DNA of 64,000 nt. Source: Nitrospina sp. Its GTDB lineage: Bacteria > Nitrospinota > Nitrospinia > Nitrospinales > JACRGP01. This document shows positions 8,932 to 18,065 of this stretch, one piece after another. The position numbers and the translations under genes are program-made. Below the pieces are notes generated by a model. That model ran no database searches, was not told the DNA's origin, and worked only from the letters and a program-made list of their open reading frames with translations. Position 1 is the first letter of the stretch. Each line of letters begins with the position of its first letter. Location: positions 1 through 64,000 of the forward strand of contig JACAVV010000015.1 of NCBI GenBank assembly GCA_024648695.1, written 5' to 3'.

Positions 8932-9344
8932 GGGTTTTACTGGACACCTGTGTCATCTCGGAACTTTGGCGAAAGGGCAGTTCAGAAATCGTGCGAGAAC
9001 GAATTTCAGGTTTGGCTCCTCAGGATACCTATTTATCCGTTCTGACCATCGGTGAAATCAACAAGGGCATTCAACTGCTTAAAGAAAGTAAAAAGAAACG
9101 GGAGCTTCAAAACAAACTCACCTTTCTGGAAAATGAATACCGGCACAATATACTGGAAATCAATATTGAAACGATGCTGGTATGGGGAGAAATAACTGCT
9201 GTTTGCCAGAAGAAAGGCAAACCTGTACCCCTAAGCAATGGCCTCATTGCAGCCACAGCCATCGCTCATGGATTACATTTAATGACCTGTAATACCGGCG
9301 ACTTCCAATATATGGGTTCCCTACTCATCAATCCCTGGAGATAG
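8928..9344 (+). CDS. vapC: PIN-domain toxin, VapC/FitB type
   Basis: PIN-domain ribonuclease toxin of 138 residues, starting with GTG inside the antitoxin stop. The family cleaves RNA, often tRNA, using a cluster of acidic residues. D6 (LLDTCVISEL), E43 (TIGEINKGI) and D125 (CNTGDF) are present. The third position, normally Asp in a D-x-L-I-A-A-T-A motif, is Asn here (N104 in SNGLIAATA). That could weaken metal binding and activity. The gene ends 20 bases before the spermidine synthase-like gene, so read-through is possible. Confidence 0.9.
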   Translation: MRVLLDTCVISELWRKGSSEIVRERISGLAPQDTYLSVLTIGEINKGIQLLKESKKKRELQNKLTFLENEYRHNILEINIETMLVWGEITAVCQKKGKPVPLSNGLIAATAIAHGLHLMTCNTGDFQYMGSLLINPWR

Positions 9345-9364
9345 ATTTCTAATAGAATAAATAC

Positions 9365-11572
9365 ATGAAAGTCTTTGCCCTGCAAACTCTGGTGTTTCTT
9401 AGTTCCTTTTTGGTGTTCCTGATTGAACTGATCATGGGGAAAATCATTTTGCCCAGCTTTGGTGGGGGGTATCTGGTTTGGGGCATATCGGTGGTTTTGT
9501 ATCAGGGCCTGCTGTTTCTGGGATACTATTATGTCCACCTGATGAACCATCGTTTCAGTTTTTCCAGATTCCGGATGCTTCAAATCGTTTTGCTGGCCCT
9601 GTCCTGCCTCAGTTTTCCGATCGCCCTGGAACGTTTGCAAAACCCGGCATACAACTGGCCGCCGGTGGTGGAAATTGTCATCCTGCTGACGCAAAGCATC
9701 GGGCCGGTGTTTTTCATGTTGGCCAGCCTTTCCATATACACGCAAATTCAATTGTCACACTCGGACCTTGAAGAGCGCAAGAATCCGTATGTGCTATTTG
9801 CCGGCTCCAATTTGGGAGCGTTTGCGGCTTTACTGAGTTATCCGTTTCTCATTGAACCTCTGCTGGACACCCCGGCCCAGTTGAAAATCTGGCAAGTCAG
9901 TTATGTGATTCTGGTCATGCTGTTTCTGGTTCTTCAAAAAGTCATACCTGTCTTCATCTCCGAATCTGAAGAAACTGTTTCCAACTCACCGACTCCGAAA
10001 TTAACCATCCTGTGCTGGTTGCTTTTGAGTTCGGCTCCTTCGGCCCTGTTTCTGGCGGTCACCAACCAGTTGACCTTTAATATCGCGCCCATACCCCTGC
10101 TTTGGGTCTTGCCTCTGGCACTGTATTTGCTCACTTTCGTGCTGGCGTTCAAAAAAAAACCTTTTTGCCCAAAATGGCTACAGGACAGGTTTTCCCTGTT
10201 TGTGGGTATGGGAGTGGCCTTGTACTTACTTCACCTTATGGGGTCGTCGGTGATGGAATTTCTGGTGATGATCATGTTGCGCTTTCAACTGCCCCTGTAT
10301 GCACTGGGCACTTTGATGGAGCCTCTGCTGTGGCTGGGGCTGTGCTTCGCTTTTTGCCTTGTGTGCCATTTCCGATTGCATGCGGAAAAACCCGAAGCTC
10401 CCGGTCAGTTGACGACCTTCTACCTCTGCCTTTCCATAGGAGGGTTTCTGGGAGGAGCCTTGATCAACTGGGTGGTGCCTCTGATTTTCGATTCAATGGT
10501 CGAGTCGCTTCTCGCATTCCTTCCGGGAGCACTGGCTTTTTATTTGTTGGAAAAACAACATCGCAAATGGGATGTTCCAACCCTGGGCCTTGCTGGTGGA
10601 CTGATCGCCTTGGTTTTGATTTGGCCCTGGATATTGCAGAACCAGAATCCCGTTAATGCAAAATTGTTGAATATCCTGTTCGCCATTCTTGTGTTTCTGG
10701 GAATTGCCTTCATACGCAGTCGGCATCACGGCCACGTTCTCGTTCTGAGCGCTTTGATTCTTTTGATTCCGCTCATCGAAACGCTCAAGGAAAAACGTGA
10801 GGAGGTGTATCAAACCCGAAATTATTATGGAATCTACAGTGTGTATGATCGCGGCCCGTTTCGTTATATGAAACATGGAACAGTGGTGCACGGTGCGCAA
10901 AACCTGGCTCCGGACAAAGCGAAACAGGCTTTGATGTATTACCACCCACGATCTCCTATGGGCGAATTTTTCCGTTTTCAGCATATCCCCAACACCCGCA
11001 CGGCTCTGGTCGGATTGGGTACCGGCTCGCTGGCTGTACTGTCCCGGCCCGGCGACGAGATGACGTATTTTGAACTGGATCCCGAAGTGGGGCACATTGC
11101 AAGAAACTATTTTGCGTACCTGAAACAGGCGCGTGGGAAAGTCAACCTCGTATACGGCGATGCACGTGTCTCCTTGAGAAAGGAACCTTCGCAAAGTTTC
11201 GACACGCTCGTTGTGGATGTGTTCAATAGCGGGTCGATTCCCGTCCACTTGCTAACGGTGGAAGCCATTCAGGAATACCAACGCCTGTTAATACCCGGCG
11301 GCTTGATGTTTTTCCACATCTCCAACGAGCACCTCAATCTGGCCCCTGTGATCCAGGCCAATGCAAGGCAATTGGGACTGCATTCCGCGATAAAGCATTC
11401 GCCCTTCATTCATTCGCCAGAAGGCGTCTTCACACTGTGGGCCGCTTTGACAGCGGATGAAGAAAAATACAGGTGGTTGACCCAATCACTGAAATGGCGT
11501 CCAATCAGGGCTCGCCCCATGCCCCCCTGGACCGACCGTCATTCCAGTATTCTTTCGGTGTTGGTGGATTGA
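9365..11572 (+). CDS. Membrane-bound spermidine synthase-like protein
   Basis: A fusion of an N-terminal multispan membrane region (about residues 1-470, twelve or more hydrophobic segments) with a C-terminal spermidine synthase-like Rossmann domain. The SAM/dcSAM-binding loop is G550-L-G-T-G554, followed by the acidic FELDPE motif, DARVSL, and VVDVFNSG in place of the usual catalytic DxxD(P) region. Many genomes carry such fused MFS-like/SpeE-like proteins and few have been characterised. Aminopropyl transfer is not proven, because the substrate-binding residues are not clearly conserved. The start at 9365 places the first membrane helix at residue 5. No adjacent polyamine gene is seen. Confidence 0.85.
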   Translation: MKVFALQTLVFLSSFLVFLIELIMGKIILPSFGGGYLVWGISVVLYQGLLFLGYYYVHLMNHRFSFSRFRMLQIVLLALSCLSFPIALERLQNPAYNWPPVVEIVILLTQSIGPVFFMLASLSIYTQIQLSHSDLEERKNPYVLFAGSNLGAFAALLSYPFLIEPLLDTPAQLKIWQVSYVILVMLFLVLQKVIPVFISESEETVSNSPTPKLTILCWLLLSSAPSALFLAVTNQLTFNIAPIPLLWVLPLALYLLTFVLAFKKKPFCPKWLQDRFSLFVGMGVALYLLHLMGSSVMEFLVMIMLRFQLPLYALGTLMEPLLWLGLCFAFCLVCHFRLHAEKPEAPGQLTTFYLCLSIGGFLGGALINWVVPLIFDSMVESLLAFLPGALAFYLLEKQHRKWDVPTLGLAGGLIALVLIWPWILQNQNPVNAKLLNILFAILVFLGIAFIRSRHHGHVLVLSALILLIPLIETLKEKREEVYQTRNYYGIYSVYDRGPFRYMKHGTVVHGAQNLAPDKAKQALMYYHPRSPMGEFFRFQHIPNTRTALVGLGTGSLAVLSRPGDEMTYFELDPEVGHIARNYFAYLKQARGKVNLVYGDARVSLRKEPSQSFDTLVVDVFNSGSIPVHLLTVEAIQEYQRLLIPGGLMFFHISNEHLNLAPVIQANARQLGLHSAIKHSPFIHSPEGVFTLWAALTADEEKYRWLTQSLKWRPIRARPMPPWTDRHSSILSVLVD

Positions 11573-11687
11573 CAATTGAAATTGGTCCCTTTTCAGTTGA
11601 AAGTAATTGAGGATACTGTTTCAATACCTTTAATGATTTTTATTAAGCCCGTTGTATCTTACTTAAATTTTAAGGGCCCAGAACATC

Positions 11688-12725
11688 ATGCTTTGCCAAT
11701 CACAAGGACCGGACAAGGAATATCTGACTACACGTATCAGGAGTTTCAACCGCCCCATAGCGGTTGTGGGAAGCCTGACTTCGGCTGAAAGAATCCTGGA
11801 AGCGGTGCTGGAGGGTGAGATTCCTTTTCGTGGAATCTACGAAGCACCTGAAAGGCTGAAACAACCGATTTCCTTAAGAGGACAGCCAATTCAACCCTGG
11901 CAGGAACTATCCAAACTGGATCCGGATGTTCTGATTCTGATAGGTTCCAGTCGCGCAGTCATCGATTTACAGGACACAATAGAAACCATCCGATCCCTGT
12001 GCTCCTGCAGGGTACTGCCTCTGGACAGTTTATTGGATGTTTATGATATCCACAAAGAGTTGGCGCGCCTCCTCCAATTCGAGTTCGACGAGTACCTGTT
12101 TGGAAGGGGCTTTTTCAAAGAAGCCCATTGGCATCCCGAACCTCCGGGAATTGATTTCGAGGGAAAAACTATATTGGAGCTGGGGCCCTTTGAAGGTAAC
12201 AACAGTGTGATGTTGATGGCAAAAAAACCGAAAAAGGTCATCGGACTGGAAGGGCGGCCTTTAAATTACGCGAAATTTTCGGTGGTTCGTTCGTTATACA
12301 ACTGGCAAAACTATGAATTGCTTTTGGGCGACATTCATTTATTTCCCAGCCTGGTTTCCGAGCCCGTCGATATCATCTATTGTTCCGGCGTGCATTACCA
12401 TTCCGCCAAACCCTGGTGGCTGTTGAAGTCGTGTTTGGAGTCCTGTGACACGATTGTGCTGAATGGCCATGTCGCCTCTTCCCATTCCGTGCATCCCAAG
12501 GGAACGCAAACCGTAACCCTCGAAAGCGGGACGTATGATTTTGAAATTCAACCCGAGTTTGGTTGGAAAGACAATCTGAGCGGCCTCAGCGATCACAGTT
12601 TGTGGTTTAAAAAAGAAGACCTGATTCACTTTCTGAATCATTACGGATTCGATTACAAAGAGTATCACTCCGCAGTGACCGGTCCCGGCTTATGGATTTT
12701 CAGCGTGGTGACCAAAAGGAAGTGA
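11688..12725 (+). CDS. Class I SAM-dependent methyltransferase-like protein with N-terminal Rossmann-like domain
   Basis: A 345-residue cytosolic protein. Residues 20-125 look like a nucleotide-binding or CoA-binding-like fold (RPIAVVGSLTSAERILEAV, then DVLILIGSSRAVIDLQ). Residues about 155-340 are a class I methyltransferase domain with motif I I162-L-E-L-G-P-F-E-G, an acidic VIGLEGR strand 2 end and a GDIH motif. The substrate is unknown. The first 15 residues may be dispensable, because an SD is not obvious before ATG 11688. The stop codon forms part of a 10-bp inverted repeat that likely ends transcription. It is co-directional with the spermidine synthase-like gene, 115 bases apart. Confidence 0.78.
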   Translation: MLCQSQGPDKEYLTTRIRSFNRPIAVVGSLTSAERILEAVLEGEIPFRGIYEAPERLKQPISLRGQPIQPWQELSKLDPDVLILIGSSRAVIDLQDTIETIRSLCSCRVLPLDSLLDVYDIHKELARLLQFEFDEYLFGRGFFKEAHWHPEPPGIDFEGKTILELGPFEGNNSVMLMAKKPKKVIGLEGRPLNYAKFSVVRSLYNWQNYELLLGDIHLFPSLVSEPVDIIYCSGVHYHSAKPWWLLKSCLESCDTIVLNGHVASSHSVHPKGTQTVTLESGTYDFEIQPEFGWKDNLSGLSDHSLWFKKEDLIHFLNHYGFDYKEYHSAVTGPGLWIFSVVTKRK

Positions 12726-12753
12726 ACCGGCAAACCAACCGAATCACTTCCTT
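12716..12753. terminator. Bidirectional hairpin between convergent genes
   Basis: A perfect 10-bp inverted repeat, AAGGAAGTGA (12716-12725) and TCACTTCCTT (12744-12753), separated by 18 bases that can form an inner CGG/CCG step. It overlaps the stop codon of the methyltransferase and lies just before the 3' end of the convergent hypothetical gene. There is no strong uridine run, but its position favours a terminator for both strands. Confidence 0.5.
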
Positions 12754-12762
12754 CCCGTCCCT

Positions 12763-13353
12763 CTATTTCAAATCTGAAAAATCGCCTCTCACCTTGTCGA
12801 GGTTTTGCCGGTAGGTTTTAGCATCTCCGTACTCGAAAAAGTTCCGATACCGGCTGTGCAAAGTCTTCATTTTTCTGGCGTGCTTGATCGGGCACCAGTA
12901 TTGTTCCGTGCGCGCCGCTATTTCTCGAGTGTAGGCGATCACTCCGTTAAAATAACCACAGTACACACAGTTGATTTTTTCGATCGCATTTAAATAACTC
13001 AGGTATTGTCGATCCATCAAAACATATTTATCGCGGACCACCAGGGGAATTCCATAGATTGGAAAACACACACGTTGATAAATGGTAATCATGGCATCCA
13101 GCATCAGCGCAGGTATCAGGCAGGAATAAATGACGGGTGCCGTAAGAATATTCAATATTTTGGCATCGCGCAGGTAATAACGGATTTTCTTGATCCATTC
13201 CCTTTGTTGCTTGCGAATTTCCTTTTCGAAAAAAATCCGTTTTTCCCGCACCTCGTAAAAGAACTCTTCCTGTTTGCGCTCCAGTTCTACCAGCAGTTCA
13301 TCTTCCAGGGCTTTGATATTTTCCATTAAGTCTTCCAGTTTCGATTTCATCAT
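12763..13353 (-). CDS. Conserved hypothetical protein, coiled coil plus hydrophobic segment and Cys motif
   Basis: Function unknown. The 196 residues comprise a charged coiled coil (about 5-58), a hydrophobic stretch (about 66-96) that could insert in or lie on the membrane, and a strongly patterned region with C129-x2-C132 (NCVYCGYFNGVIAY) and C154 (YWCPIKHARK). The sequence resembles a hypothetical family I have seen in diverse marine bacteria. The three cysteines with nearby histidine could bind a metal, but the pattern matches no named motif. It is the last gene before the convergent methyltransferase, and 47 bases separate its start from hutI, also on the minus strand. Confidence 0.75.
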   Translation of the reverse strand: MMKSKLEDLMENIKALEDELLVELERKQEEFFYEVREKRIFFEKEIRKQQREWIKKIRYYLRDAKILNILTAPVIYSCLIPALMLDAMITIYQRVCFPIYGIPLVVRDKYVLMDRQYLSYLNAIEKINCVYCGYFNGVIAYTREIAARTEQYWCPIKHARKMKTLHSRYRNFFEYGDAKTYRQNLDKVRGDFSDLK

Positions 13354-13400
13354 TTCTCTCAGGTGAGTGGGAAAGGGGGCTTCTTAAACATGTTTAAATT

Positions 13401-14618
13401 TCAGGGCTGTTCTCCCGATAAAACATTGCCTTTGCGATACACCGTTTGCACCAGATTATCGCCAAAATAATAAAACAAGTCGCGGTAGTCATCGGTTTTC
13501 AGAACCAGGAAATCGGCCTGTTGATCAGGAAGTAAACCTCCAAAATGCTCCTCTTGCCCAAGCGCTTTTGCGGAACCCAGGGTCGCGGCCGAAATAGCCT
13601 GTTCGGGCGTTATTCTATACATATGCGCGGCCATATACAGCACGGTTTGCATATTATAAACCGGCGAGCTTCCGGGATTGCAATCGGTTGCCAGTGCGAT
13701 GGGAATGCCTTTTTCAATCATCGTGTGGACCGGCGGCAGTTGGCTGTTGGCCAAAAAGAAAGTCACTCCGGGCATGAGAACCGCAGTCGTCCCGCTCATC
13801 TGCATGGCCCGCAAGTCTTTGGGAAGGGCGTGCTCAAGATGATCGCAGGATAATGCGCCCAACCGGGCCGCATGATAACAGCCGCCACTATGGGACAATT
13901 CTTCCACATGGGCACGAATCTGGAATCCCATGAGGCGCGCCTGCAAAAACAAGCGCCGCAAATCGGTTACACTAAAAGCTCCGCGCTCACAAAATATATC
14001 GATACCGTCAGCCAATTCACGAAATTCTTTCAAATGCCCAATTATCGTTTCTAAATAGGCGGCTTTATTCATTTCCGGAGGAACCGCATGCGCGCCCAGG
14101 TAAGTCAAGGTGATGGGTACCTTCAAACTCTTTCGTAATTTGTGGCCCACCTTGAGCATTTTCATCTCAGTTTCATAATCCAGACCGTAACCCGATTTGA
14201 TCTCGAAGGCTGTAGTTCCCAGGGCCATCATCTTCACCATTCGTTTACGAGCGCCTAGATACAATTCCTTTTCCGTAGCCTCACGAGTTTCACGGACCGT
14301 CTGCAAAATGCCTCCGCCTTCTTCCAGTGCTTCCAGATAGGTGCTTCCCTGAATCCGCGCCACCATCTCTTCCTTTCGTTCACCGGCATAGATTAAATGC
14401 GTGTGGCAGTCGACGAAACCGGGGACCACCGAACGCTTTTTAAGGTCGATCACCTCATCATAAGATTTCGGACGGATTCCGGCATTAGCCAGAACATCCA
14501 ACACCTGCCCGTCTTTAACCACCAGGGCGCAGTTGCGTTGAATCCTTATTTTGGGCGGCCCTGCTGACTCCACCTGGATCAGTTCGCCTATATTTTTAAA
14601 GCAAATGGTTTTAGGCAT
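13401..14618 (-). CDS. hutI: Imidazolonepropionase
   Basis: Third enzyme of histidine degradation: it hydrolyses 4-imidazolone-5-propanoate to N-formimidoyl-L-glutamate. The amidohydrolase fold is evident from the metal motif DCHTHLIYAG, the conserved GGGILQTVRETR, KSGYGLDYETE, THLGAH-like segment TYLGAHAVPPE, HVEE and the late ALATDCNPGSSP. At 405 residues it has the normal length. It lies 50 bases downstream of hutU in the same direction and probably belongs to the same transcript. All expected catalytic segments are present. Confidence 0.96.
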   Translation of the reverse strand: MPKTICFKNIGELIQVESAGPPKIRIQRNCALVVKDGQVLDVLANAGIRPKSYDEVIDLKKRSVVPGFVDCHTHLIYAGERKEEMVARIQGSTYLEALEEGGGILQTVRETREATEKELYLGARKRMVKMMALGTTAFEIKSGYGLDYETEMKMLKVGHKLRKSLKVPITLTYLGAHAVPPEMNKAAYLETIIGHLKEFRELADGIDIFCERGAFSVTDLRRLFLQARLMGFQIRAHVEELSHSGGCYHAARLGALSCDHLEHALPKDLRAMQMSGTTAVLMPGVTFFLANSQLPPVHTMIEKGIPIALATDCNPGSSPVYNMQTVLYMAAHMYRITPEQAISAATLGSAKALGQEEHFGGLLPDQQADFLVLKTDDYRDLFYYFGDNLVQTVYRKGNVLSGEQP

Positions 14619-14668
14619 AATTAGACTTTCAATAAATTTTTACGGATTCCATTTTTGAAAAGGGTGAT

Positions 14669-16390
14669 TTATTTTGGAAGAACCACCTTCCGGGCTTTTC
14701 CCACTTTTTTGGCTTCAGGGTAACCGGCGTCCACATGGCGCGCGACTCCAAGGCCGGGATCGTTGGTTAAAACACGGTAAAGGCGTTCGGCTTTCTTTTT
14801 GGTTCCATCGGCCACGATCACCATACCGGCATGCAATGAGTTGCCGATACCCACGCCGCCGCCATGATGAAAACTCACCCAACTGGCGCCGGAAACGGCA
14901 TTGATGCCGAAATTCAATAAGGGCCAATCGGCCACCGCGTCGCTTCCATCCATCATATTTTCTGTTTCCCGGTTGGGTGACGCGACACTGCCGCAATCCA
15001 GGTGGTCGCGTCCAATTACAATCGGGGCCTTCACCTTGCCGCGTTTCACCAAACGATTCATCACATCGCCCATTTTGGCGCGTTCACCGTAACCCAGCCA
15101 ACAGACACGTGTAGGCAGGCCAAGGATCGGCACTTGTTTTTGAGCTTTACGGATCCAGCGGTGCAAACCTGTTTTTTCAGGAAAGGTTTGGATCACCGCC
15201 TCGTCGATTGCAAGTAAATCCTGTTTCTTTCCCGATAACACCGCCCAACGGAAAGGACCCTGGCCTTCGCAAAACAAAGGTCGAATGTAAGCCGGGACGA
15301 AACCCGGATAAACAAACGTTCCATCCGAATGGCGCACCTGCAAGCCGCCCGATTCCGCCTGTCCGCGCAGGTTGTTGCCGTAGTCGAATACCACGGAACC
15401 CTTCTCCTGCAAGCCTATCATGGCACGGGTGTGCTCGACAATGGTGGACAGGGATCGTTTGCGATATTCTTCCGGATCCTTACTTCGCAGTTTCATGAGC
15501 GTTTTGTAAGTGTTTCCCTCAGGGACATAATCCATCAGGTTATGTGCTGATGTCTGGTCGGTAACAATATCGGGAATTTTGTTTTTCTTGAGAAGCTGTT
15601 TTGCAACAGTGGCCCCGTTGGCCACAATACCAACGCTGATGGGTCGCCCCTCGTTCAATCCTTCATCAATCCATTGCAACGCGGTGTTCAGGGAATCGGT
15701 GGCGCGGTCCAGGTAGCCCTCTTGCAAACGCCGTTGCACATGGTCCGGGTTGACTTCGGCAACCAGCACGCAGGCTTCATTCATTGTTCCCGCCAGGGGT
15801 TGCGCGGCGCCCATATTTCCCAAACCTGAAGTGAAAATCCATTTGCCTGCCAGGCTGTTCGACTCGAAATCCTTTACGCCACACGCGGCGAAGGTTTCGT
15901 AAGTGCCCTGTAAAATGCCCTGGGTCCCGATGTATATCCAGCTTCCAGCGGTCATTTGACCGTACATCATGAGTCCGAGCCGGTCCAGTTCGTCGAAATG
16001 ATCCTGGGTGGCGTAGCATGGGACCAGATTGGAATTGGCGATCATCACCCGTGGCGCATCGGGATGGGTGGTAGCGATGTATACGGGTTTGCCGGATTGG
16101 ATACATAGAGTTTGATCCGATTTCAGGCGTTTCAATTCGGATACGATGCGGCGGTATTCCAGCCAGTTTCGAGCGGCGCGGCCGCTTCCTCCGTAGACGA
16201 TCAACTGTTTCCAATCCAGGGCAACGCGGTCGTCGAGATTGTTCTGCAACATACGCAGAGCCGCTTCGCTGTCCCAGTCCCTGCATCGGATTTTCAAAGA
16301 AGTGCTGGCGCGGGGGGAACGTTTGGGGCAAAGTTCCATATACATCGGCCGGGATTGCGATTGATCGTGATTTCGGGTTTTTCGTTTCAT
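14669..16390 (-). CDS. hutU: Urocanate hydratase
   Basis: Second enzyme of histidine degradation: it adds water to urocanate to give imidazolonepropionate, using tightly bound NAD+ as an electrophile. Family segments are clear: YGGSGRAARNW, IGTQGILQGTYETF, FTSGLGNMGAAQPLAG, DQTSAHN, CEGQGPFRWA, CWLGYGERAKMGDVMN, and DHLDCGSVASPNRETE. I place the start at 16390 because GGAGGAGG lies just upstream and the ATG overlaps the hutG stop codon (ATGA). This gives 573 residues, close to the usual size. An upstream in-frame start would add 11 residues inside hutG. Confidence 0.97.
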   Translation of the reverse strand: MKRKTRNHDQSQSRPMYMELCPKRSPRASTSLKIRCRDWDSEAALRMLQNNLDDRVALDWKQLIVYGGSGRAARNWLEYRRIVSELKRLKSDQTLCIQSGKPVYIATTHPDAPRVMIANSNLVPCYATQDHFDELDRLGLMMYGQMTAGSWIYIGTQGILQGTYETFAACGVKDFESNSLAGKWIFTSGLGNMGAAQPLAGTMNEACVLVAEVNPDHVQRRLQEGYLDRATDSLNTALQWIDEGLNEGRPISVGIVANGATVAKQLLKKNKIPDIVTDQTSAHNLMDYVPEGNTYKTLMKLRSKDPEEYRKRSLSTIVEHTRAMIGLQEKGSVVFDYGNNLRGQAESGGLQVRHSDGTFVYPGFVPAYIRPLFCEGQGPFRWAVLSGKKQDLLAIDEAVIQTFPEKTGLHRWIRKAQKQVPILGLPTRVCWLGYGERAKMGDVMNRLVKRGKVKAPIVIGRDHLDCGSVASPNRETENMMDGSDAVADWPLLNFGINAVSGASWVSFHHGGGVGIGNSLHAGMVIVADGTKKKAERLYRVLTNDPGLGVARHVDAGYPEAKKVGKARKVVLPK

Positions 16391-17289
16391 GATGGCCTCC
16401 TCCTCAAAGCGACGCCCTGACAAAAGGAATAATAGATCGAAACCGCTAAACGGCCGGTTCGATCCGCTTCAATGACCGGGTTGAATTCAGACATGTCGAA
16501 CAAGTGGACTTTCGGACACTTTCCTGCAAGCCGCGCCAGATGGAGTGCGTTGCAGGCGCTCAGCCCCAGGGTTCCCGGACAGGATACGCCGGGGGCGTAA
16601 GCCGATTCTATGGAATCCAGATCGAAACTCACGAAAATGGAATCGCACCGGGACGATAATTCCTTCAGCACCCTGTCAAAATCAGATTCCGGAGACGAAT
16701 TCAAATGGTCCAACCAAAGGATGTTCCCTCCTTTGTTTTGGATGTATTCAGCGTGTTGCCTGGAGCACTGGCTTCCCTGGCCAGCGAACGCGACGAAATG
16801 TTCAGGTTGGAACCGTGAATCGTCCAGAAGCAACCGAAAGGGAGACCCACTGTGGGCCTGTCCGTCTTTTAAGGGGCGAACGTCCAGATGGGCATCGATG
16901 TTCACCACTCCCACGCTGTCGTTTCGTTCCAACAAAGCACAGGCATTTGGATAAGACTGGTCATTGCCTCCTCCCACAACAAACGGAATGCCCTTTAAAT
17001 CCATTATTTTTCCCACCGACCGGGTCAATTCCAAATGCGATTCAACATGGCTCAGTCCTGAAGAAACATCTCCTGCATTGGCAAGTTGCAGAGACGACAG
17101 ATTGATATCGGTTTCCGGGTTATCAATGGTTCCGAATTTTTCCAGGCGTTCGCGAAATACTCTGGGTCCCTGAGCGGCCCCGATGCGGCCATTATTAATG
17201 GCCACTCCCTGGTCGTAGGGAAAGCCCAGAAGTACGATATCTCCACTCCATCCCGACTGCATTACATGGCCCAGGCGCAAATCGTCCAT
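16387..17289 (-). CDS. hutG: Formimidoylglutamase-like ureohydrolase (arginase family)
   Basis: Arginase-superfamily enzyme, most likely splitting N-formimidoyl-L-glutamate to glutamate and formamide given its place directly before hutU. Binuclear manganese motifs NIDAHLDVR and SFDLDS are intact. In the first motif the usual metal-ligand His is replaced by Asn (GGGNDQS), which may mark a subfamily. The ATG at 17289, preceded by GAGAGG, is preferred over a TTG 21 bases upstream, giving 300 residues. Its stop overlaps the hutU start by 4 bases. An alternative is another ureohydrolase such as an agmatinase-like enzyme. Confidence 0.88.
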   Translation of the reverse strand: MDDLRLGHVMQSGWSGDIVLLGFPYDQGVAINNGRIGAAQGPRVFRERLEKFGTIDNPETDINLSSLQLANAGDVSSGLSHVESHLELTRSVGKIMDLKGIPFVVGGGNDQSYPNACALLERNDSVGVVNIDAHLDVRPLKDGQAHSGSPFRLLLDDSRFQPEHFVAFAGQGSQCSRQHAEYIQNKGGNILWLDHLNSSPESDFDRVLKELSSRCDSIFVSFDLDSIESAYAPGVSCPGTLGLSACNALHLARLAGKCPKVHLFDMSEFNPVIEADRTGRLAVSIYYSFCQGVALRRRPS

Positions 17290-17482
17290 AAAGTCCTCTC
17301 TGGTTATCAAAGGAAATCCTGATACGGATAATTAGTTTCTTAAAACAGGATACTCCTGTTTGCTATTTCTTCAAAAAAATCCGGGTCGGTGAGACCGTTC
17401 ACGCTTGTCTTTGTTGGTAGGGTTTTGATATATTTGGGGTTCAATTAACAGTTCGTGATCCGCAAAAATTGGAGGATAAAAC

Positions 17483-17818
17483 ATGTCTTATTCGACCGAA
17501 GCCTTGAAGCAGGCAATTGAGCTTGAAAAACAGGCGATCGAAAAATACAAACAGGCCATCAACAGTTGTTCCCTTGAGGATGCTAAAGAAACTTTGAAAC
17601 AAATGGTGGAAACAGCCACTCAGCATCTTGAAACCGCTCAATGGTTGATTATGGCTGAAAACAGCCCGTCGGACGTTGCCGCTGAAGAACCTAAAGAAAA
17701 TGGTGCCACCAAACTGGCCGCCGGTAAATGTCCGTTCTCGGGTCAGTTCAAGGAAATGGGCATCGACATCGAAAACATGGATATGTCCAAATTCGACATG
17801 TCAAAGTTCAAATCCTGA
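17483..17818 (+). CDS. Small helical hypothetical protein
   Basis: Function unknown. This 111-residue protein has a strong ribosome binding site (GGAGG, then ATG 8 bases on). Residues 4-60 form amphipathic helices with repeated EKQAIEKYKQAI-type segments that resemble half of a ferritin-like or rubrerythrin-like bundle. The E/H pattern (E14, E18, E46, H51, E52) could bind metal, but the spacing is not diagnostic. The C-terminal half is low-complexity, has one Cys (GKCPFSGQF) and ends with a doubled MDMSKFDMSKF motif. No export signal is seen. Confidence 0.7.
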   Translation: MSYSTEALKQAIELEKQAIEKYKQAINSCSLEDAKETLKQMVETATQHLETAQWLIMAENSPSDVAAEEPKENGATKLAAGKCPFSGQFKEMGIDIENMDMSKFDMSKFKS

Positions 17819-17920
17819 TGAGGCAACGCCTGGAAGAGGCTCCGGCCAACGAAAATTGTATTCATGCCGTATTCCACTGGCCGGGGTAGGCGGGATTGTT
17901 CTTGAAATAAGCGTGCGGCT

Positions 17921-17950
17921 GGGCTCGCTTTGCTCGCCCGCTGGTTTTTT
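17921..17950 (+). terminator. Possible Rho-independent terminator
   Basis: An imperfect GC-rich hairpin (GGGCTCGC / GCTCGCCC, 6 of 8 pairs, TTT loop) is followed after GCTGG by a run of six T (17945-17950). It lies about 100 bases after the small helical protein gene and before the next plus-strand gene. The surrounding interval 17819-18065 contains no other feature. Confidence 0.35.
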
Positions 17951-18065
17951 AAATGTGGCTGTTGAAAATTTTTGCCTTCGACCTTATGTTAGAGGGAGAG
18001 GGCAGTCTTCAGAGTTCCCCGTCGATGAGGACGGGGCAGGTTGATATTTTTTTGGAGTTGTTACC

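Noticed and set aside
10493-11248. Antisense open frame opposite the spermidine synthase-like gene
   Set aside because: Composition is unnatural for a protein and it covers the conserved SAM-binding part of the real gene.
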